From Flavobacterium anhuiense (lineage in GTDB: Bacteria > Bacteroidota > Bacteroidia > Flavobacteriales > Flavobacteriaceae): a DNA stretch of 64,000 nt. This document shows positions 26,111 to 34,052 of the stretch, one piece after another. Location: the NCBI RefSeq assembly GCF_900101855.1, contig NZ_FMVC01000001.1:771965-835964 (forward strand), read 5' to 3'. Below the pieces are notes generated by a model. That model had not been told where the DNA came from. It saw nothing but the letters and a program-made list of their open reading frames with translations, and did not search any database. The first letter of the stretch is position 1; every line of letters begins with the position of its first letter. Position numbers and translations under genes: made by a program.

Positions 26111-26123
26111 GAATACTAAAAAA

Positions 26124-27593
26124 ATGCTAAACTTCAAAATGTCAATGCTTTCGCTTCGTACCAGGATATTCCTGTCGATGATTGTATTGATTGTTGTAGC
26201 ATCTTTTTTATTGGCTTCGATTTCGATTATTCAATTTAAGACTGAAGCCAAAGAATACCATCAGGAACGTTTAGAACGAAAAGAAAATGCGGTAAAAGAG
26301 CACATCAATTATGTGCTTGCAACTACTACTTATCCGCTCAAAACCCAGAATTTAGATTTAATCTTTAAAGATAAAATCCATGAACTGGCTCAGATTCACA
26401 AAATTGAAATCAATATTTATAGTCTTGACGGAAAATTACTAAAATCTTCGAAGGAATCTTTCGCTGTTGATAAAGCGCCACCACCAATTCCGGAATATAT
26501 TTTGAAATTAGTTCGCTCTTCGATTGAAAAGCGATTTGTAGATATCAAAACGATTGACGGAGTTAAAAACAGGTCTTCGTACAGTTTAATTAAAGACGAA
26601 AAATTCAAACCGCTCGGAATTTTAAATCTTCCGTATTTGGAAGACGACGGTTATTATGATAACGAATTGAATACTTTCTTGATTCGTTTGAGTCAGGTGT
26701 ATTCTTTTATGCTGATTGTGGCTTTTGCTTTGGCTTATTTTCTTTCAACGTATATCACAAAATCATTAAAAACGATTTCCGATCGTTTGGAAGAAACCAA
26801 TCTAGATCAGAAAAACGAAAAAATTGTTCTGGAAGCCAACAGTAAAGAAGTTAATTTCTTGATCAAAGCTTATAACGGAATGGTGGATAAACTAGAGAAA
26901 AGTGCCATCAAACTGGCGCAAAGCGAACGTGAAGAAGCTTGGCGCGAAATGGCAAAACAAGTGGCACACGAAATCAAAAATCCGCTTACGCCGATGCGTT
27001 TGACCGTTCAGAGTTTCCAGCGAAAATTTGATCCTTCCGCGCCTGACGTAAAACAAAAAATGAATGATTACTCCGAAACTTTAATTCAGCAGATAGATAC
27101 TATGACAGCTGTGGCTTCGGCATTTTCTAACTTTGCTTCGATGCCTGCTCAGCAAAATGAAACTTTGAATGTGGTTGAGGTTGTCGAATTGGCTTTAGAT
27201 ATTTTTAACGAAGATTATATTTCTTTTGAAAAAGAAGAAGAAGAAATCATTTCTAAAATGGATCGTACACAGTTGATTCGTGTCATTACCAATTTGGTTA
27301 AAAATGCAACACAGGCCTTTCCAGAAAGTCAGTTTCAGAAATCAATTGTCGTATCTGTAAAGAGAAGAGAGAACAATGTTGAAATCGCAGTAAAAGACAA
27401 CGGAATTGGAATCCAGAAACAAGATATAGGAAGAATTTTCGAACCCAAATTCACAACCAAAACCAGTGGTATGGGACTGGGACTCGGAATTATCAAAAAC
27501 ATTATCGAAAATTACAAAGGAACAATTACCTTTGAATCAACTTACGGAAAAGGAACTACGTTTACAGTTTCTCTACCTATCACCAACTCATAA
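26124..27593 (+). CDS. Sensor histidine kinase (NtrY-like)
   Basis: I start at the ATG at 26124 (489 residues); the longer frame from 26082 includes a GAGACT tandem repeat and is unlikely. Two membrane helices (about residues 13-35 and 190-215) bracket a periplasmic sensor of about 150 residues. A HAMP-like linker follows (SLKTISDRLEETNLDQK). The kinase core has the H box VAHEIKNPLTPMRL with the phosphorylated His, an N box (LVKNATQAF), DNGIGIQ and GMGLGLGI. The HEIKNPLTPMRL form is typical of NtrY-type kinases. No response regulator gene is adjacent, so it is an orphan here. The enoyl-CoA hydratase gene follows 11 bases downstream. Confidence 0.9.
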   Translation: MLNFKMSMLSLRTRIFLSMIVLIVVASFLLASISIIQFKTEAKEYHQERLERKENAVKEHINYVLATTTYPLKTQNLDLIFKDKIHELAQIHKIEINIYSLDGKLLKSSKESFAVDKAPPPIPEYILKLVRSSIEKRFVDIKTIDGVKNRSSYSLIKDEKFKPLGILNLPYLEDDGYYDNELNTFLIRLSQVYSFMLIVAFALAYFLSTYITKSLKTISDRLEETNLDQKNEKIVLEANSKEVNFLIKAYNGMVDKLEKSAIKLAQSEREEAWREMAKQVAHEIKNPLTPMRLTVQSFQRKFDPSAPDVKQKMNDYSETLIQQIDTMTAVASAFSNFASMPAQQNETLNVVEVVELALDIFNEDYISFEKEEEEIISKMDRTQLIRVITNLVKNATQAFPESQFQKSIVVSVKRRENNVEIAVKDNGIGIQKQDIGRIFEPKFTTKTSGMGLGLGIIKNIIENYKGTITFESTYGKGTTFTVSLPITNS

Positions 27594-27604
27594 AATATAG
27601 CGTC

Positions 27605-28387
27605 ATGAATTACGAAAATATCTTAATTTCAATCCAAGAAAAAGTTGCTACAATTACAATTAACAGACCTACAAAATTGAATGCCTTAAATAAAGCAACA
27701 ATTAGTGATCTGAGTAATGCCATTCAAGCATTAGCTAAAAATGATGATGTTCGTGTTGTTGTTTTAACCGGAAGCGGAGAAAAAGCTTTTGTAGCTGGTG
27801 CAGATATTTCGGAATTCGCCAATTATACTGTCGTCGAAGGCGCACAATTAGCAGCTGAAGGTCAGGAATCTTTATTTGACTTTATTGAAAATCTAAAAAA
27901 ACCGGTAATTGCTGCCGTGAATGGTTTTGCTCTTGGCGGCGGACTAGAATTGGCAATGGCTTGTCATTTTAGAATTGCTTCTGATAATGCAAAAATGGGA
28001 CTTCCAGAAGTTACTTTAGGATTGATTCCAGGTTACGGAGGAACGCAACGTTTACCACAATTAATTGGAAAAGGCCGTGCAATGGAATTGATTATGACTG
28101 CCGCAATGATTACTGCTGAACAAGCAAAAGATTATGGTTTAGTAAATCACGTTGTGCCTCAAGAAGAGCTTTTGTCATTTACGAATGTAATTGCTCAGAA
28201 GATCATTAAAAATGCTCCATTTGCTATTGGAAAAGCGATAAAAGCGATCAATGCTAATTTTAAAGATGGCAAAAATGGTTTTGATACTGAAATAAAATCA
28301 TTTGGAGAATGTTTCGGAACTCAAGATTTCAAAGAAGGAACAACAGCATTCTTAGAAAAACGTAAAGCTGAATTTACAGGAAAATAG
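27605..28387 (+). CDS. Enoyl-CoA hydratase/isomerase (crotonase family)
   Basis: This 260-residue enzyme adds water to trans-2-enoyl-CoA in beta-oxidation or a related CoA-ester pathway. The oxyanion-hole blocks AFVAGADISEF and NGFALGGGLELAMACHFRIA are intact. The two acid residues used by true hydratases are present: Glu in GGGLELAMA and Glu in GLPEVTLGLIPGYGGTQRL. The YGLVNHVV block and the C-terminal helix are typical. The gene sits 11 bases after the orphan kinase and could be in its operon. A spacer with strong palindromes follows. Confidence 0.93.
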   Translation: MNYENILISIQEKVATITINRPTKLNALNKATISDLSNAIQALAKNDDVRVVVLTGSGEKAFVAGADISEFANYTVVEGAQLAAEGQESLFDFIENLKKPVIAAVNGFALGGGLELAMACHFRIASDNAKMGLPEVTLGLIPGYGGTQRLPQLIGKGRAMELIMTAAMITAEQAKDYGLVNHVVPQEELLSFTNVIAQKIIKNAPFAIGKAIKAINANFKDGKNGFDTEIKSFGECFGTQDFKEGTTAFLEKRKAEFTGK

Positions 28388-28394
28388 TTTTTTC

Positions 28395-28545
28395 TTAACC
28401 GCAAAGTTCGCAAGGGATTACGCAAAGCACACAAAGAAAATAAAAAAACTTAGCTCCCGATAGCTATCGGGATTGCGTAAATCTTCGCGACCTTTGCGGT
28501 TAAAAGACAAAGATTGTAAAAACTTAGTCCCGATAGCTATCGGGA
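28395..28545. repeat. Spacer made of nested and duplicated palindromes
   Basis: An outer inverted pair, TTAACCGCAAAG (28395-28406) and CTTTGCGGTTAA (28492-28503), encloses an 18-bp perfect palindrome TCCCGATAGCTATCGGGA (28455-28472). A second identical copy of that palindrome lies at 28528-28545. These spacers look like composite small repeats, and no promoter is evident inside. Confidence 0.8.
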
Positions 28546-28579
28546 TAGCATCTCAGAACCTTAGAAACTTAAAAAAAAA

Positions 28580-28978
28580 ATGTACGAACCAATATTTGCC
28601 CTTTTTTGTGAACGAGTTAAGGAAAGCATCCGATCTGGAACTTTCGCTAAATTGACTTTAGCCAAAACCATGGGCGATACAGAACTTAAAAACGTCTATT
28701 TCAGATTGGTTCTCAACGAAGATAATACATTCTCAATTTCGTTGACTTTTCGATACAAAACAGAAGAAATCGAGAGTATTCATTCTTTAGATGAAGCTTT
28801 GTTAATTTTAGGTTCACACATCAAAAATCCTTTTCTCACAGCACTTTTGTTTACAACAAATGATGATGTTACTTTCAAAGTAAATAAAAAGAACGCAGGA
28901 AGTATTATCGAGCAAGCGCCGACTTTTAAAAATGCTTCGCCAGTTATGTTGGAAATGATTGAAAAGGGGATTGTTTAA
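28580..28978 (+). CDS. Conserved small cytoplasmic protein, unknown function
   Basis: This 132-residue soluble protein has no signal. Its sequence opens MYEPIFALFCERVKESIRSGTFAKLTLAKTMG and continues with beta strands such as NVYFRLVLNEDNTFSISLTFRYKTEEI. The texture is that of a real, conserved protein. I do not recognise a named family. It is the only gene between the crotonase and the convergent small membrane protein at 29074. Confidence 0.7.
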   Translation: MYEPIFALFCERVKESIRSGTFAKLTLAKTMGDTELKNVYFRLVLNEDNTFSISLTFRYKTEEIESIHSLDEALLILGSHIKNPFLTALLFTTNDDVTFKVNKKNAGSIIEQAPTFKNASPVMLEMIEKGIV

Positions 28979-29073
28979 ATAATTTTTTTAGTTAATCTTT
29001 GAAGTAAAGAAAATCATTGATGCGTTTTTAGAAAAAAAAATGGTTTTTGGTTTCTAAGAATTTATTCTAAAAT

Positions 29074-29403
29074 TTAACCCTCAATTTTTTGTTTGTTTTG
29101 TCGTTTTAAATTTTCAATTTGGCATTCAATATCAAATATTTCATTATTGATTTTTTGGAAATGCATATAACAACCTGCTGGGACTGCAAACAGAAAAATT
29201 AAAGCAAACAGTAAAACAGAATTGTGATAGCCCATTCTATCAGCTAGCATTCCCTTTCTTAGAGGAATATATGGGCCAACAAAAGGTGTAATAATTCCAA
29301 CGACAATTAATCTCCAAATTTTCCACTTTTCTTTTGGGAGTTTTTTTAATTGTGCTTCAAGATTTTTTATTTCCTTTTCTGAATTGATTTCAAAATCATC
29401 CAT
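29074..29403 (-). CDS. Small membrane protein with two helices and coiled ends
   Basis: This 109-residue protein has a charged helical N terminus (EINSEKEIKNLEAQLKKLPKEKW), two membrane helices (about residues 30-50 and 63-83), and a C-terminal charged helix (NNEIFDIECQIENLKRQNKQKIEG) with coiled-coil texture. I recognise no family. It lies 29 bases after the mntR stop on the same strand, so it might be the distal gene of that unit, though a promoter of its own is possible. Confidence 0.65.
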   Translation of the reverse strand: MDDFEINSEKEIKNLEAQLKKLPKEKWKIWRLIVVGIITPFVGPYIPLRKGMLADRMGYHNSVLLFALIFLFAVPAGCYMHFQKINNEIFDIECQIENLKRQNKQKIEG

Positions 29404-29432
29404 ATTTGTTCAGTTTTACTTTTTAGAATGAC

Positions 29433-30086
29433 TTAAACCAACTTTACAAACAAATTAGAAGCAATTTTGTTTGAAATAGACAATTCTCTATCATTCACTT
29501 TAATTTTAACTGACAAATCGAAAGATTCTTTAGAAAGGAATTCAATTTTAGAACCCAAAGCAATTCCTTGTTTATCGAGATATTTCAAAAACTCCGATGA
29601 AGTGTCTTTTACACCAACACAAATCCCAATTTGATTTTCTTCTAGTTCAGATAAAAGCTGTTTTTCGATTTTAATAATTCGTCCGTTTGCATCGGGAATC
29701 GGGTCGCCATGAGGATCTTCCGTAGGATTTCCAAGAAAATCATCCAAACGATTAATCAGTTGTTCCGATTTAATATGTTCTAATTGTTCTGCAATATCGT
29801 GCACTTCATCCCAGCTGAAATTCAATTTTTCAACCAAGAATACTTCCCATAAACGATGTTTTCTCACAATCATTTTGGCAGCCAGTTTTCCATTTTCAGT
29901 CAAAGAAACTCCTTGATATTTTTTATAATTCACCAAATCTTTCTCTGCCAGTTTTTTAAGCATATCGGTTACAGAGGAAGCTTTCGTTTCCATAATTTCT
30001 GCAATTGCATTCGTGCTGACTTCTGTTTCTAATGCAGCAGTCAGATGATAGATTGATTTAAGGTAGTTTTCTTCTGAAAAAGTCAT
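29433..30086 (-). CDS. mntR: DtxR/MntR family metal-dependent regulator
   Basis: I start at the ATG at 30086 (217 residues); the longer frame adds spacer-derived residues. The N-terminal winged helix (EENYLKSIYHLTA, ETKASSVTDMLKKLAEKDLVNYKKYQGVSLTENGKLAA) is followed by the metal-binding and dimerisation domain (RKHRLWEVFLVEKLNFSWDEVHDIAEQLEHIKSEQLINRLDDFLG with His, Glu and Asp ligands) and an SH3-like C-terminal domain. This is the DtxR/MntR/IdeR type. It lies next to an NRAMP manganese transporter on the same strand, which favours manganese sensing over iron. The NRAMP gene ends 89 bases upstream. Confidence 0.88.
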   Translation of the reverse strand: MTFSEENYLKSIYHLTAALETEVSTNAIAEIMETKASSVTDMLKKLAEKDLVNYKKYQGVSLTENGKLAAKMIVRKHRLWEVFLVEKLNFSWDEVHDIAEQLEHIKSEQLINRLDDFLGNPTEDPHGDPIPDANGRIIKIEKQLLSELEENQIGICVGVKDTSSEFLKYLDKQGIALGSKIEFLSKESFDLSVKIKVNDRELSISNKIASNLFVKLV

Positions 30087-30100
30087 TTTTTTTCTTTTTG

Positions 30101-30171
30101 AGTAACAAAGAGACAAAGTTGCAAAGGGACAAAGCTAAAAACTTTGTTACTTTGTCACTCTGAAACTTTGC
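30101..30171. repeat. Inverted repeat between mntH and mntR
   Basis: The stretch AGTAACAAAGAGACAAAG followed by TTGCAAAG (30101-30126) is largely complementary to CTTTGTTACTTTGTCACTCTG with AAACTTTGC (30142-30171). Neighbouring genes are on the same strand, so this may limit read-through from mntH into mntR. It belongs to a family of CAAAG-rich spacers in this genome. Confidence 0.6.
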
Positions 30172-30175
30172 ATCT

Positions 30176-32044
30176 TCATTTAACAATCAACAAAGGTATC
30201 GAAATTTTATGTCTCAATTTATCTACTGTTGTACCGAAAAGTATATCTTTTAGTCCAGTGTGGCCGTGGGTTCCCATAACGAGAATGTCGAATTGTCCAT
30301 CGTTTATGATTTTCGGAATTATTTTGTCTGGTTTTCCAAAACCAAGTTCTGTTTTGATCTTGAATCCTTTTTCTGAAAGCATGTCTTTGTATTTCAGCAA
30401 TAATTTCTCATCGATCGTAGTTTCGTAATCATGTATATGCACTCCATACATTAACGCACCGACCGTTTCTACGATGTGAATGAGGGTATATTCCGTGTCA
30501 ATGCCACCCAATTCGAAGGCTTTATTCAGCGCCGCTTCGTCGGCACTTGAAAAATCTACAGAGACAGCAATGTTTTTTATGCTCTTGCTTTCTCTTGGCG
30601 AAAACTTCAGTTTTAGGTTATGAGGCGAATGATTTATAGCTTTTGATTTGAATTTGGCAATAAATGGTTTGAAAACGATGTATAACAATAAAGCTAAGAA
30701 TCCGAAAGCTAGCGGCACAACCGTAAACCAAAGCACCATTGGATGATTTGAGCTGGCTAGCCAAGAAGTGATTTCGTCATAAACCAATTTGGCATTTAGA
30801 GAAACAATTATGGAGGCAATAATCCAAGAAACGACCTGAGTGGTTCTCGAAATATGAAAACCTTTCATTTTAGATTTGTCACTCACAAAGTGAATCAGCG
30901 GAATAATGGCAAATCCTAATTGTAAACTCAAAATAACCTGACTTAGAATTAGCAATTTCCCCGTTACGCTTTCGCCATAAATTAAAATTACGATTACAGC
31001 GGGAATAATGGCAATCAAACGGGTTATAATTCTACGAACCCAAGGCTGAATTCTGAAATGAAGGTAACCTTCCATTACAATCTGCCCGGCAAGTGTTCCT
31101 GTTACCGTTGAACTTTGGCCCGCAGCGATTAAGGCGACAGCAAATAAGATCGGTGCCCATTTCGTTCCTAAAAGCGGTTCTAGAAATTGGTGCGCATCTT
31201 GAATTTCAGCAACTTCAAACATCCCATTTTTATGGAAAGTAGCGGCGGCAAGAATTAAAATGGCGGCATTTACGAAGAAAGCTAGATTTAAAGCAATCGT
31301 CGAATCGATTAAATTGTATTTTAAAGCTTGTTTGATTCCAGCAGGCGTTCTATCAAATTTTCTGGTCTGTACTAAAGACGAATGCAAATACAAATTGTGA
31401 GGCATTACAGTTGCTCCGATAATTCCGATTGCGATATATAAAGCTGCAGAGTTTGGAATCGAAGGAATAAGCCCAGCTAAAACTTTGTGCACTTCAGGTT
31501 CTGCAAAAATCATTTCGAAAATAAAAGAGAACCCAATTATCGCCACTAAAGCAATAATGAAGGCTTCCATCTTACGAATTCCTTTATTGATCAGGAAAAG
31601 CAGTAAAAAGGTATCTAAAACGGTAATTAGAACAGCTTCGAGTAACGGAATTCCGAAAAGCAGATTAATTCCGATTGCCATTCCGAGAACTTCTGCCAAA
31701 TCGCAGGCTGCAATGGCAATTTCGGCTAAGAAATATAAAATGTAGTTGATGTATTTGGAATAGGTTTCTCGAGAGGCCTGCGCAAGATCGCGCTGTGTTA
31801 CGATTCCGAGGCGCGCGCTTAAACTTTGCAAAAGCAAAGCCATTAAGTTGCTCATCAATAAAACCCAGACTAAAGTGTATCCGAATTGACTTCCGCCGGC
31901 AATATCGGTTGCCCAGTTTCCTGGATCCATGTAGCCAACGCTTACCAAATAAGCTGGGCCTAGAAAGGCTAAAATTTTTCTAAAACCCTTTTTTTTATTT
32001 TGTGTAGAAACTGATTCGTGGACTTCTTCTAAAGATTTGGTCAT
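30176..32044 (-). CDS. mntH: NRAMP manganese transporter fused to a universal stress domain
   Basis: This 622-residue protein has two parts. Residues 1 to about 450 form an NRAMP transporter with about 11 membrane helices: the TM1 metal site DPGNW (D40-P41-G42-N43-W44), the TM6 motif MPHNLYLHSS, and SSTVTGTLAGQIVMEG. Residues about 490-622 are a universal stress protein (UspA) domain, from KNIAVSVDFSSADEAALNKAF to the nucleotide-binding MGTHGHTGLKDILFGTTVDKL. Ordinary MntH proteins are about 410-450 residues, so the extra domain is the special feature. It should import Mn(II), and the Usp part may sense nucleotide or stress. A TAnnTTTG promoter and a palindrome lie upstream. Confidence 0.92.
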   Translation of the reverse strand: MTKSLEEVHESVSTQNKKKGFRKILAFLGPAYLVSVGYMDPGNWATDIAGGSQFGYTLVWVLLMSNLMALLLQSLSARLGIVTQRDLAQASRETYSKYINYILYFLAEIAIAACDLAEVLGMAIGINLLFGIPLLEAVLITVLDTFLLLFLINKGIRKMEAFIIALVAIIGFSFIFEMIFAEPEVHKVLAGLIPSIPNSAALYIAIGIIGATVMPHNLYLHSSLVQTRKFDRTPAGIKQALKYNLIDSTIALNLAFFVNAAILILAAATFHKNGMFEVAEIQDAHQFLEPLLGTKWAPILFAVALIAAGQSSTVTGTLAGQIVMEGYLHFRIQPWVRRIITRLIAIIPAVIVILIYGESVTGKLLILSQVILSLQLGFAIIPLIHFVSDKSKMKGFHISRTTQVVSWIIASIIVSLNAKLVYDEITSWLASSNHPMVLWFTVVPLAFGFLALLLYIVFKPFIAKFKSKAINHSPHNLKLKFSPRESKSIKNIAVSVDFSSADEAALNKAFELGGIDTEYTLIHIVETVGALMYGVHIHDYETTIDEKLLLKYKDMLSEKGFKIKTELGFGKPDKIIPKIINDGQFDILVMGTHGHTGLKDILFGTTVDKLRHKISIPLLIVK

Positions 32045-32063
32045 TGTAAAAGTATTGTTTTCA

Positions 32064-32096
32064 CAAATATAGAGAAAAATTATATTCGCGAAACAA
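32064..32096 (-). promoter_or_regulatory. Predicted mntH promoter
   Basis: Reading the minus strand, TTG (32094-32096), 22 bases and TATATTTG (32064-32071) match the Bacteroidota promoter. The transcript would start near 32057, about a dozen bases before the mntH ATG. Confidence 0.5.
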
Positions 32097-32100
32097 TATT

Positions 32101-32116
32101 TTTAGACGAGTCTAAA
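32101..32116. promoter_or_regulatory. Candidate MntR operator upstream of mntH
   Basis: TTTAGAC (32101-32107) and GTCTAAA (32110-32116) are perfect inverted half-sites with two bases between them. The element is about 50 bases upstream of the predicted mntH start, next to its -33 region. Short palindromes of this build are what DtxR/MntR dimers bind. It also lies 3 bases after the fur stop codon. Confidence 0.45.
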
Positions 32117-32118
32117 AC

Positions 32119-32511
32119 TTAAATGTTAGAATTTAAACAATTCGGGCATAATCCTGACAATGTAAAGTTGATTTCGTTGACTTTGTAATTGTGCGGCATA
32201 ATGTAACTCGGTTTTACATTTTCAAGACAAGTGATCTCATGACAATTCTCACAGCTAAAATGCGCATGATTATGAATGTGTACGCGCTGATGCGAATGAT
32301 TGCATTTGGCATACTTTACTGTTCCATCTAGATTTGAAATTTTATGAATAACATCTTCATTAATCAAACGATCCAAAATTCTATAAATGGTAACGCGATC
32401 GCACAAATCATTTAATTGTTTGTGAATTTCGGTGTGCGAAAGAGCCGTTTTAGATTTCTCAAACACCTCTAAAACAGCCATTTTTGCTGCGGTATTACGT
32501 GTGGTTTTCAT
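32119..32511 (-). CDS. Fur family metalloregulator, Zur-like
   Basis: This 130-residue repressor has an N-terminal winged helix (ALSHTEIHKQLNDLCDRVTIYRILDRLINEDVIHKI) and a C-terminal dimer and metal domain. Two CxxC pairs (C87/C90 and C122/C125) form the structural zinc site, and the run HSHQRVHIHNHAHF gives the sensory His ligands. The multiple His and Cys are in keeping with Zur, but Fur and PerR cannot be excluded by sequence alone. It is divergent from a MerC-domain gene, and the spacer between them holds two related palindromes. Confidence 0.85.
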   Translation of the reverse strand: MKTTRNTAAKMAVLEVFEKSKTALSHTEIHKQLNDLCDRVTIYRILDRLINEDVIHKISNLDGTVKYAKCNHSHQRVHIHNHAHFSCENCHEITCLENVKPSYIMPHNYKVNEINFTLSGLCPNCLNSNI

Positions 32512-32535
32512 TTTTTATGAAGTTAAAAATTAAAC

Positions 32536-32585
32536 GCAACAATGTTGCAATTGATAAAATTGTATATATTTGCAACAAAATTGCA
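32536..32585 (+). promoter_or_regulatory. merC-side promoter bracketed by two Fur-type operators
   Basis: TTG (32545-32547), 17 bases and TATATTTG (32565-32572) form a promoter for the plus-strand genes. The perfect palindrome GCAACAATGTTGC (32536-32548) overlaps the upstream box. TGCAACAAAATTGCA (32571-32585), a second inverted repeat sharing GCAACAA, overlaps the -7 box and the probable start point. Binding at either would block RNA polymerase. The Fur-family gene next door is the obvious candidate regulator. Confidence 0.55.
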
Positions 32586-32604
32586 TTAAGCAAATGTACA
32601 CGAA

Positions 32605-32958
32605 ATGAAGAAAATAAGCACATCCTTTTACGATATTTTAGGAATTTCTAGCGCAACCATCTGTCTGGTTCATTGTTTGATTTTTCCTCTTTTAACGATT
32701 CTGCCTTTAGGACTGAGTCACAACCCTTTTATAGATTTACTATTTGCCTCGATTGGTTTATTTGCAATTCTCAAAATTATAAAAAAATCGTCTCTTTTGG
32801 TATCGTCTATTTTAGTTGTTTCAATGGCGCTTATATGGATTAGTGTTTTGACAGAACTTTTATTAGACATCCATCTCGATTTGATTTATTTCGGAGGAAT
32901 CGGAATGATTATCGGGCATTTGATCAACTACAAATTACATAGAAATCAAAATCATTAA
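32605..32958 (+). CDS. MerC-domain membrane protein
   Basis: This 117-residue protein has four membrane helices and the MerC hallmark ATICLVHCLIFPLL in the first helix, where the Cys lies three residues before HC. MerC proteins are best known as mercury transporters, but the chromosomal version in Bacteroidota sits with Fur-family regulators rather than mer genes. It probably handles an essential metal (inference). No merA or merR is present. It starts a plus-strand run with a thioredoxin-reductase-like gene 10 bases downstream, and ends with KLHRNQNH. Confidence 0.85.
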   Translation: MKKISTSFYDILGISSATICLVHCLIFPLLTILPLGLSHNPFIDLLFASIGLFAILKIIKKSSLLVSSILVVSMALIWISVLTELLLDIHLDLIYFGGIGMIIGHLINYKLHRNQNH

Positions 32959-32968
32959 AAATAGAAAT

Positions 32969-33874
32969 ATGGAACAGAAGCATTTTGAAGTGATTATCAT
33001 TGGAGGCAGCTACAGCGGATTGTCTGCAGCAATGAGCTTAGGACGTTCTTTACGTCAGGTTTTAGTCATTGACAGCGGTCTGCCTTGTAACAGGCAAACA
33101 CCGCACTCGCATAATTTTATTACACAAGATGGCGAAAAGCCAGCGGTTATTTCGGCGAAAGCCAAATTGCAAGTAGACATTTATAAAACAGTTCAATTTT
33201 ATAACGGACTTGCGGTAAAAGCACTTAAAACAGAAAGTGGTTTCGAAATTGAAACGGAATCAGGAGTTGTTTTTACTTCAAGGAAAGTTTTGTTTGCCAC
33301 CGGAGTTAAAGACTTGCTACCAGAAATTGAAGGTTTTGCTGCCTGCTGGGGGATTTCGGTTTTGCATTGTCCATATTGTCATGGCTATGAAGTTAAAAAT
33401 GAAAAAACGGCCATTATAGCCAATGGTGAAATGGGCTATGAATATGCAAAACTGATTTCCAATTGGACAAAGGACTTGAGATTATGCACCAACGGAAAAT
33501 CGGAATTAACTTTAGAACAAACACAAACGCTTAAAAATCATGGTGTTTTGATTCTAGAAGATGAAATAGATTCTTTTGATCATAAGGATGGATATATTAA
33601 AAATATCATTTTTAAGAACGGAGAAAAAGTTGAGGTAAAAGCAATTTACGCAAGACCGCCCTTTGAACAACATTGTTCAATTCCTGAAACTTTGGGATGT
33701 GATAGTAACGAACAAGGATTGCTGAAAGTAGATGCGATGCAGAAAACAAATATTCCAGGCGTTTTCGCAAGTGGCGATTGTACAACTCCAATGCGATCTG
33801 TGGCGATTGCTGTTTCTACTGGTTCTTTCGCTGGAGCGGTAATTAATAAAGAACTTATTGACGAAGATTTTTAG
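32969..33874 (+). CDS. NAD(P)/FAD-dependent oxidoreductase, thioredoxin-reductase-like
   Basis: This 301-residue flavoprotein has an N-terminal FAD motif (VIIIGGSYSGLSAAMSLGRS) and the redox pair C134-P-Y-C137 in HCPYCHGYEV, the place of the CATC motif in thioredoxin reductases. The C-terminal FAD block GVFASGDCTTPMRSVAIAVSTGSFAGAVI is intact. The NADPH-binding region is shorter and less canonical than in TrxB (IIANGEMGYEYAKL rather than GGGDSA). Such TrxR-like proteins often work on small disulfides. It is 10 bases after the MerC gene and upstream of the TonB receptor and an exported thioredoxin. Confidence 0.9.
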   Translation: MEQKHFEVIIIGGSYSGLSAAMSLGRSLRQVLVIDSGLPCNRQTPHSHNFITQDGEKPAVISAKAKLQVDIYKTVQFYNGLAVKALKTESGFEIETESGVVFTSRKVLFATGVKDLLPEIEGFAACWGISVLHCPYCHGYEVKNEKTAIIANGEMGYEYAKLISNWTKDLRLCTNGKSELTLEQTQTLKNHGVLILEDEIDSFDHKDGYIKNIIFKNGEKVEVKAIYARPPFEQHCSIPETLGCDSNEQGLLKVDAMQKTNIPGVFASGDCTTPMRSVAIAVSTGSFAGAVINKELIDEDF

Positions 33875-34002
33875 TTAATAGAAAGAGCGGTTAAACCATT
33901 TAAGTTATATAAGTTCATTTAGCACAAACTTAAACTTAAATGGTTTTAAAAAAATATAACATCTAGAATTCAATCAGTTTGAAAAATTTTGATTTAGAAT
34001 AA

Positions 34003-34031
34003 TTGTTTGTCAAATTTAATTTTTAGTTTTG
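34003..34031 (+). promoter_or_regulatory. Predicted promoter of the TonB receptor gene
   Basis: TTG (34003-34005), an 18-base spacer and TAGTTTTG (34024-34031) match the Bacteroidota promoter well. The start would be near 34038, about 15 bases before the ATG at 34053. Confidence 0.5.
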
Positions 34032-34052
34032 TCTAAATTTAATTTTAAAAGA

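Noticed and set aside
26082-26123. An upstream extension of the histidine kinase reading RLRLRL
   Set aside because: It is the translation of a GAGACT tandem repeat; the ATG at 26124 gives a normal kinase N terminus.
32605-32958. MerC as part of a mercury-resistance operon
   Set aside because: No merA, merP, merT or merR is nearby; the neighbours are a Fur-family regulator, a TrxR-like protein and a TonB receptor.
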